DNA from: Neofusicoccum parvum
Lineage: Eukaryota > Ascomycota > Dothideomycetes > Botryosphaeriales > Botryosphaeriaceae
Length of the DNA stretch: 64,000 nt
Reading direction: 5' to 3'
Assembly (NCBI GenBank): GCA_020912385.1
Contig: CP087208.1
Coordinates: 1-64,000 of the forward strand
A model generated the notes under the pieces. The model worked only from the letters and a program-made list of their open reading frames with translations. It had not been told where the DNA came from and did no database searches. Positions 42,141-51,481 of the stretch are shown here, in pieces (position 1 is the first letter of the stretch; every line of letters starts with the position of its first letter). The position numbers were made by a program, and so were the translations under genes.

Positions 42141-42864
42141 CAGTGATCGGAATGGTCCGGTATGGTATGGTATGGAGGTCAAACCATACCATACCAGCAG
42201 CTTACATAATAACCGGTATGGTCTTACCGGTCCCACCGGTAATACCGCCAAGAGTTGGGGCTGAGATAGAAAGAGGATAAATTCGACTATAAACTACCAA
42301 CACCATCCCCGTCATTCTCACAATCCTCTTCATTACTACTGTCTTCAAACATGAGCTTTCCATACCATGCCCAGAGACATTCACATGCTTCTATAATGTC
42401 CGCCTTTAGCCTGCCACGGCGATCAACTACAGTAAGCTTCGCGCTACTAAAAAGGCGTTCGCACTCATCCGACATGGGCAAGATCGCAAATAAATCTAAG
42501 GCGAAGCGAGCGAGATCTCTTTGAGAGTCATAGCGGGATAACCAGTACGCAATGGCTTCATCGCAACCTGCGTCATCGTCATGGAGCCGGTCGGTAGAAA
42601 TATATTGTTCATATAAATCAGCCGTAGAGACCGGAGCGTCTATTCGAATACGCTTGTGTTCCCGTTGACGATCAAATGCCGGATCGAGGTCTCTTTCTTT
42701 TCTGGTTGGCGGTGGTAGCATCTCAACAGAGTATTGTCCCCTGTATTCCGTCTCCCAGAGATGCTTCACCGCCGATTGTGCGTCATTAAATGTCGGCTTT
42801 GTTGGTGAAGAGATGTGAGGTCAGAAAGAGAGTAGATTCTGCCTGTCTCTTGAGGGACAGGTGA

Positions 42865-44312
42865 TTTGTTTGTTTGTTGCATTAACGTCTATCTGTACTA
42901 GCTTTACAGCCAGTCTTGCCTCTTATGGGGCTTGTTGACGGGTGGAGTAGCCACCTTTTCGCTGGATAAATGAGATCCTCCGCTTCCTATCTAATTTTTA
43001 TCATAAAACCTGTCATTCACGGTTCCTCGCATCTCCCCCGGAACACCGCCGTTGATTCAAGGAGGTTTTGAAAAAGAAACCACCCCGTTGGTCCGAGGAG
43101 GTTCCTAATCTTCTCTGCCCTCGTCGCAGTTCCTGGATACTCCCAGCCCATTGCCAGGCGGCAGTCGATAAAGTGCCATTGCGCCTTCTCAGCGCCGCAT
43201 TTGCAGGTAAGTTCCGCCTTTTTATGCCCTAGGCGTCTGTGATACTCGGCGAAATCCCCGTGGCCGGTTCTTTCGGCTAGTAACCGGTACAGTGTCTGCC
43301 TTGATAGCGCTAGCTCGGGGTTCCTTCCCTTTCTTATCTTAAGGCCTAGGTGTCGGTAGGCTGGTATTTGGTGCTCTTCCCACCAGGCCTCGTAGACTCG
43401 CGACCTCTCCTCCCTGTTTCTCCGCCTTGCCCAGGATACGGTTGCCGGCCCCTGTTTATCGTTCTGTAGACCGATAGCTGCCTTCGCTAGCTGATCGGCC
43501 TCCTCGTTTCCCGTGATTCCTATATGACCAGGGCACCACCTAGTCTCTACTGGGATTCGGAGTTCCTGTCTCATGCTCTTTAGCCTCATGAATTGGCTCT
43601 GTGAGCTGGCCGGGGTGTGTCCGTCTATGCCCTGTATGACCGAGGTGTTGTCTATGCATAGCGTGACTTTCGTAGCCTGTAGGGCTTCTGCGTTAGTAGC
43701 CGCCCACGCGAGTCCTTCTGCTGCGCCTCGGATTTCCGCGTCAAACACCTCCGCCTTGTTTAGGCTTCCGCTTTGGGTGCGGATCCGCGTGCCGTGTCTG
43801 TAGGCTACGAAGGCCCAGGCGGTTTTCGAGTCCATGCTTGAGCCGTCCGAATAGATATGTATCGTTCCCGGTGGGTCTTGTTTCAGTGATTCTATAAATT
43901 CCTTTGCTCCCCTCTCTTTTCCCTGCGTTGTCCTTTGGGGGGTATTGGTGTAGCTCTGCTGTAGGAGCTAGGGTCTTTCGCATTCCTCTTCAAGCTGCGC
44001 CATTCTCTGCAGCCTTGTGACCTTTGGCTTTAGATTAAGGGTCTTTGGAGCTGAACCCCAGCGTCCTCTTATAATCATTGTCCGCCCAACGAGTGGGTGT
44101 GCCTTGTCTAACAGCCGTAAACGAAGTGATGCTCTTCTCTGGATCTGCTGTAGGAGCACGCTTGCCGGTGGGATCCCTGTTTCGCGGTGGAGTACCGGGA
44201 TCGGGGTCGTTCTCCATACGGGTATTACAGCCCGGGCTGCTGTTCGTAGCGCCCTATCTATAGTCGCCATATGGTACGAATGTCTCGGTACTACCGTCCC
44301 TTTATAACCCCG
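42865..44312 (-). mobile_element. LINE-E, 5' truncated, with 15-bp target duplication
   Basis: TTGAGGGACAGGTGA occurs at 42850-42864 and again at 44313-44327. The insert has an (AAAC)n-type tail at its 3' end (left side) and encodes RNase H in minus orientation. This is a clean LINE integration into the hAT element. Confidence 0.88.
43017..43835 (-). pseudogene. LINE-E ORF2 C-terminal part: RNase H and Cys-His domain
   Basis: 272 open codons with an RNase H domain (AWAFVAYRHG, EIRGAAEGLAWAA, LCIDNTSVIQGI, HIGITGNEEADQLAKAA), then a Cys-His motif (CKCGAEKAQWHFIDC). The upstream LINE sequence HRETGIPPASVLLQQIQRRA (44270-43968) is in a shifted frame. The RT and endonuclease are missing, so this is a truncated pseudogene with an intact RNase H frame. 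Confidence 0.8.
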
Positions 44313-44800
44313 TTGAGGGACAGGTGAGTAGGTCTGCTTATATACATGAATAAGAGCATAGCATAACCGAGGGAGTGTAGATATTTGAGGAAGTGTTGAT
44401 CCGAGGAAGTGTTGATCCGAGGAAGTTGGGCATGATTGATGCCTTCCATGTTTCCGTGAGAAGATTCGAGAAATGAGTGATACCTGAGGTAGTAAGGAAA
44501 TAGTCTGACATTAAACCACCTCTGTTTTTCTTCGTCGCCTTGAAGAGCCCACTCCTGCGTAAACCACGCCCACTTTCGATACGGATCGAGTATCTGGGCT
44601 GTATAGTACGCCGGCGGAAGATCAGTATCTTTAGGGAATCGGTTCTGCCAGTTGAGCTGTTGGTTGTTGTAGTACTCGGTGCAATCATGTTTTAGGCTCT
44701 CTACCTGTGCCTTAAGCACTTCGCCACAGGTGAAGGGGTGTGTTAGTATATAAGGCATAATAGCACACACTAGTAATAGTGCAGCGTCGTACTTTTACAA

Positions 44801-45347
44801 GTTCGACAATTTCTTTTTACCAACTCGACCACTATCAAACTCGACCGTGCGCTGCCCTAACTGACACCACACGAAGGGGGTGGGTATGTCATAGTATACA
44901 CGTATGTAGCTCCATAGTTTAGCTTAGTTAGCTGTGCAGGTTATTAAGCGGCCACCCGGCTTGCCACCCTCTTAGTCCTCATGCCACTCATTCCGGTACA
45001 TCTACAATACGATTCTTTATTCATATTGTACAACATTTATTTACTCATTTCTAACCTTATTACTCTCGTCGTTATTGAATCCAACGCTTTAGCTCAGGCA
45101 AACTGTTTGCGGTCAGTAATATAATATTTCCATAGTTATCTTAACATTTCTTTGTCTTAGGCTAATAATAAAACTTTCTTTTATGAATTTATCGTTTGCG
45201 GCACCAGGGATTTCTAGATACTTAACTTCTTTATTAGTGGTTTGTCAATAAATATGGAATAAAGAAACGCTGTTATATTTAAAGAATAGAATCGAATTCT
45301 ACTTTCTCTACTAAGACAACTTTACTACCTTTTTCTAAACATCGAAA
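44801..45347. other. AT-rich intergenic region upstream of the Crinkler-like gene
   Basis: No ORF, RNA gene or repeat family is recognised. The last 100 bp should contain the promoter of the gene at 45348; a CT-rich stretch (TTCTACTTTCTCTACT) lies just before the start. Confidence 0.5.
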
Positions 45348-47890
45348 ATGCCCGTAACTACGAGATCTATGAGTCGTCTTCTATCTATAGCACAAGCTAT
45401 TGAACAACCTTTTCAAACTCCAGAACCTACTGCTCCGAAGCAGCCCTACCAACTTGATGGAGCTCAATCTTCTACACAGAGGATACTAAAGGAGTCTCCC
45501 ACAGCTCAACATCCCAGCGATAAAACCCCATCTCAAGACCCTAGCAATCAACCCTCGCCTCAAGACTCCAGCAACCAAACCTTACCTCAAGACGCTAGCG
45601 AGAAGGAATCGGCTTAAGAAACTACCAAGTCTCATTTAGCAAGCCCTATTCCCAGCAATATCACGAAAGCTTTTTGGCCTTGCCAAAATTGCCCCTGTCG
45701 CGACGGAACCTTCAAGGATTTAGTCGACACCTGTCTCGTGTGCGGGCACTGTATGTTCGTTCATGAGCCACATCCCGAAGACGATTGGTACCATCGTTGT
45801 AACTATCCCTCCGAGCGAGACGAGCTAGTTACCTCCGTCCTACAACTCGCGCGTGACTGCGCCGTCGTAGTTATTCGCGCAACACCTATGGTTGGGAAAA
45901 CAATGCTGCTAAAACTACTTGGCCATCGTATTACTCATCATGAGTTGGACCTCGAGCCAGTGTACATTAAGTGGGAATTGAGACAGGACCGCATTGGTCT
46001 CTCATATCAGGAATACCTTACGCAGGAGACAACAAGATGGCAGTACCGGAATGCTAAATCCCGTCCTTATAATCCTAAAGCTCGGAAGATCTACCTTATC
46101 GATGAAGCTCAAAGGTCATATGAAGAAGATACTCTATGGTCGATGTTGAAGAACTTATATAACACGAGGGATGGGTCTTTGTATATCCTTGTCTGTGTCT
46201 ATGGTGCTGCCGGAGTCTCTATACAACGGGAAAAGTTGGTTGAATCCCAGGCGCGACTGATCCACGACATGCAACGTATCGAGCTACGTCCTTCTATGCC
46301 TGGGAGTCCATATATGCTGTTTAAGCAAGGCGATACGGACGCCATGCTTAGGAAGTTTGCCCTATACCACAGATGCCAGCTTAAGGATGGAGTTGTTAAA
46401 TACCTCCATCACGCTACAGGTGGTCATCCAGGTATACTTGGGGTGCTACTGTCGCACGTAAAAACCTTTTGTCAACAAGTAAGTCGTAATTCTATATGAT
46501 AGAGTTTGGGCTGTACTAACAGTTTAAAAGACTGGTGTTGCTATACCTCAGATGTTGTCGCCAGAGTTTCTTCACGAACTGATCGTCCAGCATGAACATA
46601 GCTTCGTGGACTGGCTTAGCATTCGGGATAGAGGTGTCTGGTCGCCTCGCTGCGAAGCCAACGTGGAAAGATATCTCCAACAACCAGAGTACGACCATAT
46701 TCGAATTCTGGATGTAAAAAAGGCGCTGCGCGAAGTCGCCATGCAACCAGATGGGCTAACCCGCCAACAAAAAGACTTTGACGCATTTGCGTTATGTCAT
46801 AAAGCAGGCCTACTACACACCGAAAAGCCAATAGTTGGGAGCGAAGACACGAGGTTTACCTTTCCATCTCCACTACATCGACGAGTCGCCTATCGCCGCC
46901 TTTTCCCAGGCTGAGAACCAGATGCTGTGTTGAAGGATCTAAGTCTCCAGCAGATTTGCACTAATGCAATTGCTCGATTCAGCCCAAGCACCCTCCAGAA
47001 CCGCCGATATTCCCAGTCTAGTAGAAGCTGGGGTATTCCGGAAGCTACTTTTCAAAATGAGCTGTACTGCTGTCTAAACCGGGAGCTCCATTATCTCCCT
47101 ATTCTATCCGAGTATTCCCACTCTAAAGACGGCCGAATAGATTTCTACATCTCTGACCGAAAGTGGGGGATCGAAGTACTACAGTGCGGAAGGAATACTG
47201 AAATCTCCGAGCATATTACTCAACTTGCTAGTGGTGGCAAGTATCAAAGATGGGAGATCATGGACGACTATATTATCCTCAACTTTTGTCCCAGGGCTGC
47301 GCTTCGAGAAGTCAAGATTCAAGGTAGGCTTCCTTACCATCTATTTTCTATTACAAGGATTTGTATACAATACTAACTAATTTCACTAATTAGATGAGAA
47401 AATCAAATCACATCTCTTTCATGTCGTTATAGAGCCCGAGGAGCTCACTGCAGAAATCTATATAAACGACATGCAGTTGTATAAGGCTTGGCCATTGAGC
47501 GAAGGGAGACAAAGAGTTAATACAGACTTCTACGGCTTCAACGATCCTGTTCCTGATACCGCAAATGATGGTGTTCTGTTCCATGAACCAACACAGAGGA
47601 TGGAAGGGACGACGGTGGAAATCGAGGAGATGAGGCTACAAATGGAGGAGATACAGAGAAGCATGGAAGAGAAGGAGCGAGAGATGGAGCGAGAGAGAGA
47701 GGAGATGAAGAGAGAGAAGGAGCAAGAGAAGGAGCAAGAGATGGAGCGAGAGAGGGAGGAGATAAAGAGAGAGATGGAGCGAGAAAGGGAGAAGATAAGG
47801 CTGTAAAGAGAGCAAGAGGAAGATCGAGAAGAGATAGCACAAGAGCAGGATAAGCCAGTGCTAGGAAGAGATAGAAAAAGGAAAAGGTGA
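45348..47890 (+). pseudogene. Crinkler-like P-loop ATPase with PD-(D/E)xK-type nuclease domain, three premature stops
   Basis: Three exons (45348-46478, 46531-47323, 47394-47890) with introns of 52 and 70 bp keep one frame over 806 codons. N-terminal: Pro/Ser/Gln-rich, then a Cys cluster (CQNCPCRDG...CLVCGHC). Next is a P-loop ATPase with ATPMVGKT (Lys about 184) and Walker B IYLIDEA (about 248-254). Then comes a restriction-endonuclease-like segment with DGRIDFYIS and WGIEVLQCG, where the usual Lys is not obvious. The end is a Glu/Arg coiled coil and RKRKR. Fungal ATPase-plus-nuclease proteins of the Crinkler (CRN) class have this order. In-frame stops at 45615 (TAA), 46912 (TGA) and 47804 (TAA) fit C-to-T RIP changes. 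Cellular role unknown; family members are proposed effectors or conflict proteins. Confidence 0.75.
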
Positions 47891-48397
47891 TGGCGTAAGA
47901 GGTGGGATAATGACTTAAGTAAATGGATAGTTAGTTCTTCTACTCTATACTCGATCGTAAGAGGCTTTCTTTTGATAATTAATAATGGTTGATGGAATTC
48001 GCGCTTGATCGGTCTGAATCAATGAATGAATAACTTGATTGCTTGGTTGCTGAGGCGCTTATGGTATTGCTTGTGGTATTAATCCCCAAGACGTCTCAGA
48101 ATGAATGACTAAGCTAATATGCTATCCAATAGTTAAGAGATAACGGAGGTGATTAAGCTAATTTTCTATCAGAATCATAAGATTCTTGCGGATACTAACA
48201 AGTTTTTAGCCCATATACTGTTCCCATTATTCTCGTAATCGGATCAAGTCAGCACAAGTAGTAGTAGTAGTATTCATACACCCCGTCGGCCTCCGCGGGC
48301 CATAGGGACGAGATCGCTAAATCTGCGCTAAGCTACATTGGGATCCCGGTTCATCCAAAGCCCACACATTAAATTGAAGTCGCTATCCTTCTTAAAA
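47891..48397. other. Intergenic, with the inverted copy of the 25610-25745 block
   Basis: Bases 48257-48375 match 25610-25745 inverted, including a short (AGT)n run. No coding potential is seen. The block ends where a LINE-A 3' fragment begins. Confidence 0.6.
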
Positions 48398-48402
48398 AGG
48401 GA

Positions 48403-48846
48403 AGGGCACAGATGCTGCAAGAGGCAGGAACTACAGACTACCACTCCCTCCTCTCCACAAAAAAGGGGATTAAGGCAGCGACAGTATGGTTCCTACGCAC
48501 GGGGCTTCTAAACCAGTTCAGCCTAGCCAGGGAAATGCTCCAGGAGGACCACCAGGAGGATCACCAGGAAGACCATCAGGAGGACCACCAGGAGGACTAC
48601 CAGGAGGACCGGTACGAAGACTGAAAGGGTACACTAGCGATTGAATGAAGGGCTGCCACAGCAGCTACTACTGGTAAACAGGAAAAACGGAATAAGGAGA
48701 GGAAGACATACCTGAGTAGAAAGGAGGGGTTTTTGCCTGGTGAACATGGTTTTCCCCCTCATGTAAAATAATTGCAGATAGCCAGCCCCGCATGGACCCA
48801 TAAGGGAGCTATATCGGGAAGAAATGAATTTATCTATCTATCTATC
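48403..48846 (+). mobile_element. LINE-A 3' fragment (last about 440 bp)
   Basis: It encodes the ORF2 C-terminal end (MLQEAGTTDYHSLLSTKKGI ... EDYQEDRYED, stop at 48622) and the (TATC)n tail. The sequence right after the tail, CCTTGGATTCC, is the target duplication partner of the 5' flank of LINE-A copy 2 at 37012. Confidence 0.85.
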
Positions 48847-48969
48847 CTTGGATTCCTCTATAGCTCCTGGATTACGAGGATATAGTGGGCTGTTAGACTG
48901 ATATCCTAAAAGAGTAGGAGCATTACCCCCTTTATACTTTTATTTACGTTGTACTATAAAATTAAGAGG

Positions 48970-49221
48970 TGTTGAACAATGAGGGTTCACAGCAGCGGTA
49001 TAGAGATAGTCCACGATGAGTCGTTCAATTCTTCTACCTGTTAGCCGCACACGGAAGATATACGTGTGCGTCATGTGCTACACTAAACCCCAATTGGCTC
49101 TCGCCAATCTGGTCCTTTTCGGACCTTTGGTTTCCCAACCAGATTGCTTCTCTACGAAACCAACTCGCTCTACAGCTGAAATCCACCCAGGTGCAGTAGC
49201 CCTTAGGCTGTTTGTTCAACA
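48970..49221 (+). repeat. Solo LTR, copia-like ends (TGTTGAACA...TGTTCAACA)
   Basis: 252 bp with TGTTG...CAACA termini, typical of Ty1/Copia LTRs, inserted in LINE-A copy 4. About 17 bp of LINE sequence are missing at the site and there is no target duplication. No internal region remains. Confidence 0.65.
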
Positions 49222-49395
49222 ATTAGTTTCCTTCTATCTCTATATCTACCTATAGAGTAGTAGGTATTTCTATCTATATATAGGGGTCTTTCTAGTTCTC
49301 GACCTTAGCTATGTATTAGGAGCTATTAAGCCCTAGCTTTCTTCTCCTAGATTCCTCTTCTCTTATTCTCTTCCGGGACCCTACTAAGGTCTATC

Positions 49396-49842
49396 TGTTA
49401 CGAACGCAGTCCGACTGGAAGTAGGAACTGCAGAAGACAAGGGAACGACCGGTAGGCAAACGCGGGGCAAAGAAGAATGCACGTGCCCGAAAGCCACGTG
49501 CGCCCCACACTGGATATCTCAATATCCAACCCTCACAAATCCACCCCCCTCAGATCCATGAGGGTCAGATCCAGACAGGACATATCCAGATTGTCATAGC
49601 TTTCCTACAGTATATAAGCACACTCACTTAGCTAGATACTTGACCCTTCGTGGTCAACTCAAAGTAGCAATCTCACTCATTGCTGGTAACGAGTCTTATC
49701 ACGTGCATTCCAGTCCTCACGTGAATATCCCACTTCTCTCCTCGCTTATCCTTACCCACTCTTGTCCTCAAGGTAAACCCTTCGGTTACCCAACTCCTAC
49801 CCGACGACTCCGAAGTCGAGTAGCAGAAGGCACTCCGTTACA
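49396..49842 (+). repeat. Solo LTR of a gypsy family related to G1
   Basis: 447 bp, TGTTACGAACG to CTCCGTTACA. It contains several CACGTG motifs, a TATATAAG box and CCTTCGTGGTCAAC, which is also present in the G1 LTR. About 100 bp of the host LINE are missing at the insertion point, so it was left by recombination with a deletion. Confidence 0.75.
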
Positions 49843-49951
49843 CTAGCCTAGTAGGCCTTACGCGCTAAGCATAGATTACTCTAGGCTGTATGTTTTTAGG
49901 AGTAGTTTACACACTACGTTTTCTTCTTTCTATACTCCCTTGTATTATAGC

Positions 49952-50132
49952 TGTTAGAGTCTGAAGCCTCAGGAGAAGCCTCAGAGGATCATCGGCAGTC
50001 ACGTGATACCAAGCCCTCTTTGTATTTAAGTTCTCTTCTTTATTCTTCTTCTTCTTCTTCTCTTTAAGTCTTAGCTTAACGTACATAGCGCAATAAACCT
50101 TTCAGTGATCATCCTAAGGTTGAGCCCTGACA
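49952..50132 (+). repeat. 5' LTR of G3
   Basis: TGTTAGAGTC to CCCTGACA. It contains TCACGTGA (49999-50006), a TATTTAA box (50023-50029), a CTT-rich tract, a likely RNA start at about 50066 and AATAAA at about 50091. Confidence 0.93.
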
Positions 50133-50134
50133 AT

Positions 50135-50145
50135 AGCTAAGACTT
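50135..50145 (+). promoter_or_regulatory. Self-priming primer-binding site of G3
   Basis: AGCTAAGACTT, two bases after the 5' LTR, is the exact complement of AAGTCTTAGCT at 50066-50076 in the LTR, about 40 bp downstream of the TATA box. In Tf1-type elements the RNA 5' end folds back on such a site to prime reverse transcription. No tRNA-type TGG site is present here. Confidence 0.65.
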
Positions 50146-50186
50146 CAAACCCACTGGACTTATTGGAACTGGATTATTGGCACAGT

Positions 50187-50290
50187 CTCGCACTGGAATC
50201 ACTAGAATCACTGGAATCACTGGAATCACTGGAATCACTGGAATCACTGGAATCACTGGAATCACTGGAACTACTGGAATCACTAGAAGC
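50187..50290. repeat. 9-bp minisatellite in the G3 leader (CTGGAATCA)n
   Basis: About ten copies of CTGGAATCA with a few variants. The array is open in the gag frame as a Thr-Gly-Ile repeat, upstream of the likely gag start. Confidence 0.85.
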
Positions 50291-50320
50291 AACACGAAGC
50301 GAGGGATTCTCAGAATGGTT

Positions 50321-51481
50321 AACCCACAGTATGAGGAGGAGCAACGGGCTCAAGAATCCTAAGAAATGAAGCAGATGCTACAGCAGATGATGGCTCAGAT
50401 AAGCGCACTGAATAGCAAGGTGGAACAGCTGGAAAAGGGGCAACAGACGTCCCAAACTGGAACTGTAATTTCCGAGCAACAACCGACCGAGCCTCCCCAA
50501 GCACAGGCCACAGCCCAGCCCCAAGAACACGCGCCTTCCTCTCAGAATAACAAGCCTACTAAGAACCTTGGCCCCCTCGCTGAGTTCTCAGGCAATAGGG
50601 ATGAACTCGAACCCTGGATCTCTCAGGCCTTGGCAAAGCTCTCCGTAGATTACAATAACTGTAACGAGGCAACCAAGTTCTTCATGCTCCACAATCGACT
50701 CAGAGGCGAGGCAGCGCGTCAGCTACAGCCCTGGATACAAGCCACCACCAACACAAGTAATATGACTGCTCAGTGCCTACTGGACCAACTACGCCTATCA
50801 TTTGGCGACCCCCATGTACAAGAAAAGGCCCAGCGCAAGCTGCACAAGCTACGCCAAACCAACAAGCCTTTCATGGAACACTTTACCGAGTTTCGCAAAC
50901 TGGTACTGGAGGCAGGAGGCACCCACTGGCCAGATGAGATCCTGAAAGCTTACTTAGAAGCAGGACTCAGTCAAGAGCTTCAGCACAGCATGATTAGCCT
51001 TGGAAGTACAAGCCAGTCCTTTGAGGACTACTGCACTGAGCTGAAACGCGTTAGTGATCAACTGGAGGCATTTCATGTGCGTAATAATGGCAAGAAAGCC
51101 CAACAGGGCTGGCAGGAAGGGTGGTGGCGTGGTCAGAATAAGGTTGGCTCGGCAGGGTCCACTAGCAGGCAGCCAGGGTCCAAGCAGCCAAAAACAACGA
51201 CGCCCCAACACGACAACATGGACTGGGAACCTACTGGGCCAGCTAAGGCAGCCCAAGGGCGCCGTGTCAAGTGGGTGAATGATCAAGAGATGCAGAAACG
51301 AAAGGAGGAACACCGTTGCCTACGCTGCGGCGACTCAACGCATCTAATTGCCCAATGCCCCTGGCTACCACCAAGGAGACCTACACGCTTTGCAAGGCCT
51401 GCTCAGCAGGAGGGACACGTGGGACCGCAACTGGAAGACATGGAGGATAATAAGACCTCCTCCCAGCAGTCGGAAAACTGA
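50321..51481 (+). CDS. gag: G3 Gag with zinc knuckle (early stop in frame)
   Basis: The frame opens at ATG 50321 ([15 protein letters not shown]), meets TAA at 50360-50362, and continues from ATG 50366 for 371 aa. The core contains [16 protein letters not shown] and a CCHC knuckle, [14 protein letters not shown]. The TAA may be a CAA-to-TAA change, or translation may start at 50366. The stop TGA (51479-51481) follows GGAAAAC, and pol is in the -1 frame. Apart from the early TAA the gene looks intact. Confidence 0.85.
51472..51478 (+). promoter_or_regulatory. Probable -1 frameshift site in G3
   Basis: The gag codons TCG GAA AAC TGA place G GAA AAC directly before the stop. This is a near-canonical slippery heptamer (AAAAC in the second half, GGA instead of three identical bases in the first). 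A -1 slip enters the pol frame, [18 protein letters not shown]. Confidence 0.55.

Larger units (their letters stand above)
42287..44770 (-). pseudogene. hAT transposase, interrupted and N-terminally truncated
   Basis: The part at 44770-44328 encodes a hAT core (YYTAQILDPYRKWAWF). The part at 42769-42287 encodes the C-terminal dimerisation domain (DLARFALDLFAILPMSDECE and RLFSSAKLTVVDRRGRLKAD). Between them is LINE-E (42865-44312) with a 15-bp target duplication. The zinc-finger N terminus and the first catalytic Asp region are absent. Confidence 0.8.
42141..44800 (-). mobile_element. hAT-type DNA transposon, right end missing, split by LINE-E
   Basis: The left terminus starts CAGTGATCGG, followed by subterminal GGTATGG/CCATACC repeats that can form a hairpin (42158-42196). 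Transposase pieces lie on both sides of the LINE-E insertion. No matching terminus was found on the right, so the element is truncated near 44800. Confidence 0.7.

Noticed and set aside
50187..50290. Possible CRISPR-like direct repeats
   Set aside because: A simple 9-bp tandem repeat without spacers in a eukaryotic retrotransposon.
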